From JBBIJH01 sp037446075 (GTDB lineage: Bacteria; Bacteroidota; Ignavibacteria; UBA10030; JAHEZR01), in assembly GCA_037446075.1 (NCBI GenBank), contig JBBIJH010000148.1:1-6916 (forward strand): 6,916 nt of DNA, read 5' to 3'. Shown in pieces: positions 5,873 to 6,916 of this stretch; position 1 is the first letter of the stretch; every line of letters starts with the position of its first letter. The notes under the pieces are model-generated. The model searched no databases. It had not been told where the DNA came from and saw only the letters and a list, made by a program, of their open reading frames with translations. The position numbers and the translations under genes were made by a program.

Positions 5873-6812
5873 TCTGGGCATTCGCCCCTAGTCCCCTTTC
5901 TTTGAACCAGTTTGCCGTTAGTCGTAGCCCCTTCTCGAGTGGGATCTGTGATCTCCAGCCTAACTGACGGTAAGCTTTGTCTGCGTTCAGATATATTTTA
6001 TAGATCTCCCCGGTTCGAGCATCGCCATACCTGGGCTTCCCCTGAAAGGAGAAAAGCTCTGCGAGCAGGCCAAAGATCTCATTGACCGTACTACCGATTC
6101 CAGACCCAATGTTGTAGATTTCGTCTTCCCCTTTTTCGAGTGCAATCACATTCGCCCGGACGATGTCCTCCACATGGACATAGTCGCGAACTTGTTCTCC
6201 GTCCCCGTAAATTGTGGGCGTGGTTCCTTCAAGCATCTGGCCTATGAAAATCGCGATGACTCCCGCCTCGCCCTTGGCATTCTGCCTCGGCCCGTAGACG
6301 TTTGGATACCGGAGGACGGTGTAGGTTAAGCCGCTGTGGAGTCTGTAAAGATGGAGGTAATGTTCGACGGTATGCTTGGAGATCCCGTACTGGGATTCGG
6401 GTGCGATCGGATGGCTCTCGTCAACTGGAAGATACTTCGGTTCGCCGTACACTGCTCCCCCCGTCGAAATGTAGATGAACTTTCGAGCTTTGTGCTTTAC
6501 CGAAGCGAGGATAACGTTAAGACTTCCAAGAATGTTTGACCTTGCATCAAAAACCGGATCGGCGATCGACCGGCGCACATCCATTTGTGCCGCGTGATGG
6601 TTGACGACTTCCGGACGTTCCTTCCTGAAAATCTCATCGATCAGCTCCGCATCGCAGATATCTCCTTCGTAGAAGCGTGCTTTGGGATGGACGTTTTCGC
6701 GAAATCCTGTTGAGAGATTGTCAACGACCGCGACATCGTGTCCTTCTGCAACGTACTTATCAACCACATGAGACCCAATGAACCCAGCTCCACCGGTCAC
6801 CAGAATCTTCAT
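5868..6812 (-). CDS. NAD-dependent sugar-nucleotide epimerase/dehydratase, UDP-glucose 4-epimerase-like
   Basis: A cytoplasmic short-chain dehydrogenase of the extended family, 314 aa from the ATG at 6812 (a TTG one codon earlier at 6815 could also initiate; numbering here counts from that TTG). The Rossmann motif G8-GA-G11-FI-G14 binds NAD, and D32 in VVDNLSTG fits the adenosine-ribose contact. The catalytic set is S117-T118 in ISTGGAVYG and Y143-GIS-K147. RYPNVYGPRQ (169-178) and VRDYVHVED (209-217) are typical of UDP-glucose 4-epimerase and relatives. Length is normal for the family. It probably supplies UDP-galactose or a related sugar for the polysaccharide exported by the downstream SLBB protein. 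The exact substrate is uncertain: UDP-GlcNAc and UDP-glucuronate epimerases share these motifs. A weak GGGA lies upstream as ribosome binding site. Confidence 0.9.
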   Translation of the reverse strand: MKILVTGGAGFIGSHVVDKYVAEGHDVAVVDNLSTGFRENVHPKARFYEGDICDAELIDEIFRKERPEVVNHHAAQMDVRRSIADPVFDARSNILGSLNVILASVKHKARKFIYISTGGAVYGEPKYLPVDESHPIAPESQYGISKHTVEHYLHLYRLHSGLTYTVLRYPNVYGPRQNAKGEAGVIAIFIGQMLEGTTPTIYGDGEQVRDYVHVEDIVRANVIALEKGEDEIYNIGSGIGSTVNEIFGLLAELFSFQGKPRYGDARTGEIYKIYLNADKAYRQLGWRSQIPLEKGLRLTANWFKERGLGANAQI

Positions 6813-6865
6813 CAACGTCTTTTCCCACTGGTGCTTATCACGCTAGTCTGGATGCGAACGATTTG

Positions 6866-6916
6866 TCAGGAAAGCGGCAACTCGAAGGACGCAAAATGCC
6901 CCTGTTCTGTCAACGG
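6866..6916 (-). CDS. Possible 3' end of an upstream gene, cut by the window edge
   Basis: On the minus strand one frame is open from the window edge and reads 16 codons (PLTEQGHFASFELPLS) to a TGA at 6868-6866, 53 bp before the epimerase ATG. Sixteen codons are too few to prove coding, but the spacing would suit a preceding gene in the same polysaccharide cluster. No family can be recognised. Confidence 0.2.
   Translation of the reverse strand, partial: PLTEQGHFASFELPLS

Noticed and set aside
6908..6913. TTGACA on the minus strand upstream of the epimerase
   Set aside because: The sequence 17 bp downstream (GTCCTT) does not resemble a -10 element.
1..6916. CRISPR array, tRNA/rRNA genes, transposase
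   Set aside because: No regularly spaced direct repeats, no cloverleaf or rRNA-like stretches, and no transposase-like protein found on either strand by reading.

Overview
The window looks like chromosomal DNA from a Gram-negative bacterium, probably an uncultivated lineage assembled from a metagenome. The Gram-negative call rests on a secreted, Wza-like polysaccharide export protein with many SLBB domains. The metagenome idea is suggested by a 10-N scaffold gap and an accessory gene style (several MNT/HEPN genes) common in candidate phyla. The phylum cannot be fixed from the sequence; an FCB-type lineage is only a guess. Base composition looks close to balanced by eye. Every supported gene is on the minus strand, so transcription runs from high to low coordinates.

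Right half (about 2.8-6.9 kb), surface polysaccharide genes. A UDP-glucose-4-epimerase-like NAD-dependent sugar-nucleotide enzyme (5868-6812) is followed, after a 290-bp spacer rich in inverted repeats, by a long export protein of about 910 residues (2822-5577). That protein has a signal peptide, a polysaccharide export domain and about seven SLBB/beta-grasp repeats. Its 3' end crosses the N gap. The frame that simply runs through the ten Ns ends in a meaningless tail, whereas another frame beyond the gap gives a convincing hydrophobic C-terminus and a stop at 2822.

Left half (1-2.6 kb), an accessory toxin-antitoxin-like island. In transcription order it holds a 63-aa unknown protein, a retropepsin-like protein overlapping it by 4 bp whose catalytic DSG triplet reads NSG, an MntA-type nucleotidyltransferase antitoxin, a HepT-type HEPN RNase toxin starting 5 nt after mntA, and, after a 165-bp spacer with palindromes, a single-chain MNT-HEPN fusion. 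The first four are so tightly packed (overlap of 4 bp, then gaps of 34 and 5 bp) that they are probably one transcription unit.

The two halves probably work independently. The right half makes and exports an envelope or extracellular polysaccharide. The left half is a stress or defence cassette placed downstream of it. The most interesting points are the Asp-to-Asn change in the protease-like protein, its possible role as part of a four-gene module with MntA/HepT, the coexistence of split and fused MNT/HEPN systems, and the inverted-repeat structure directly upstream of the export gene. No tRNA, rRNA, CRISPR array or recognisable transposase gene was seen.
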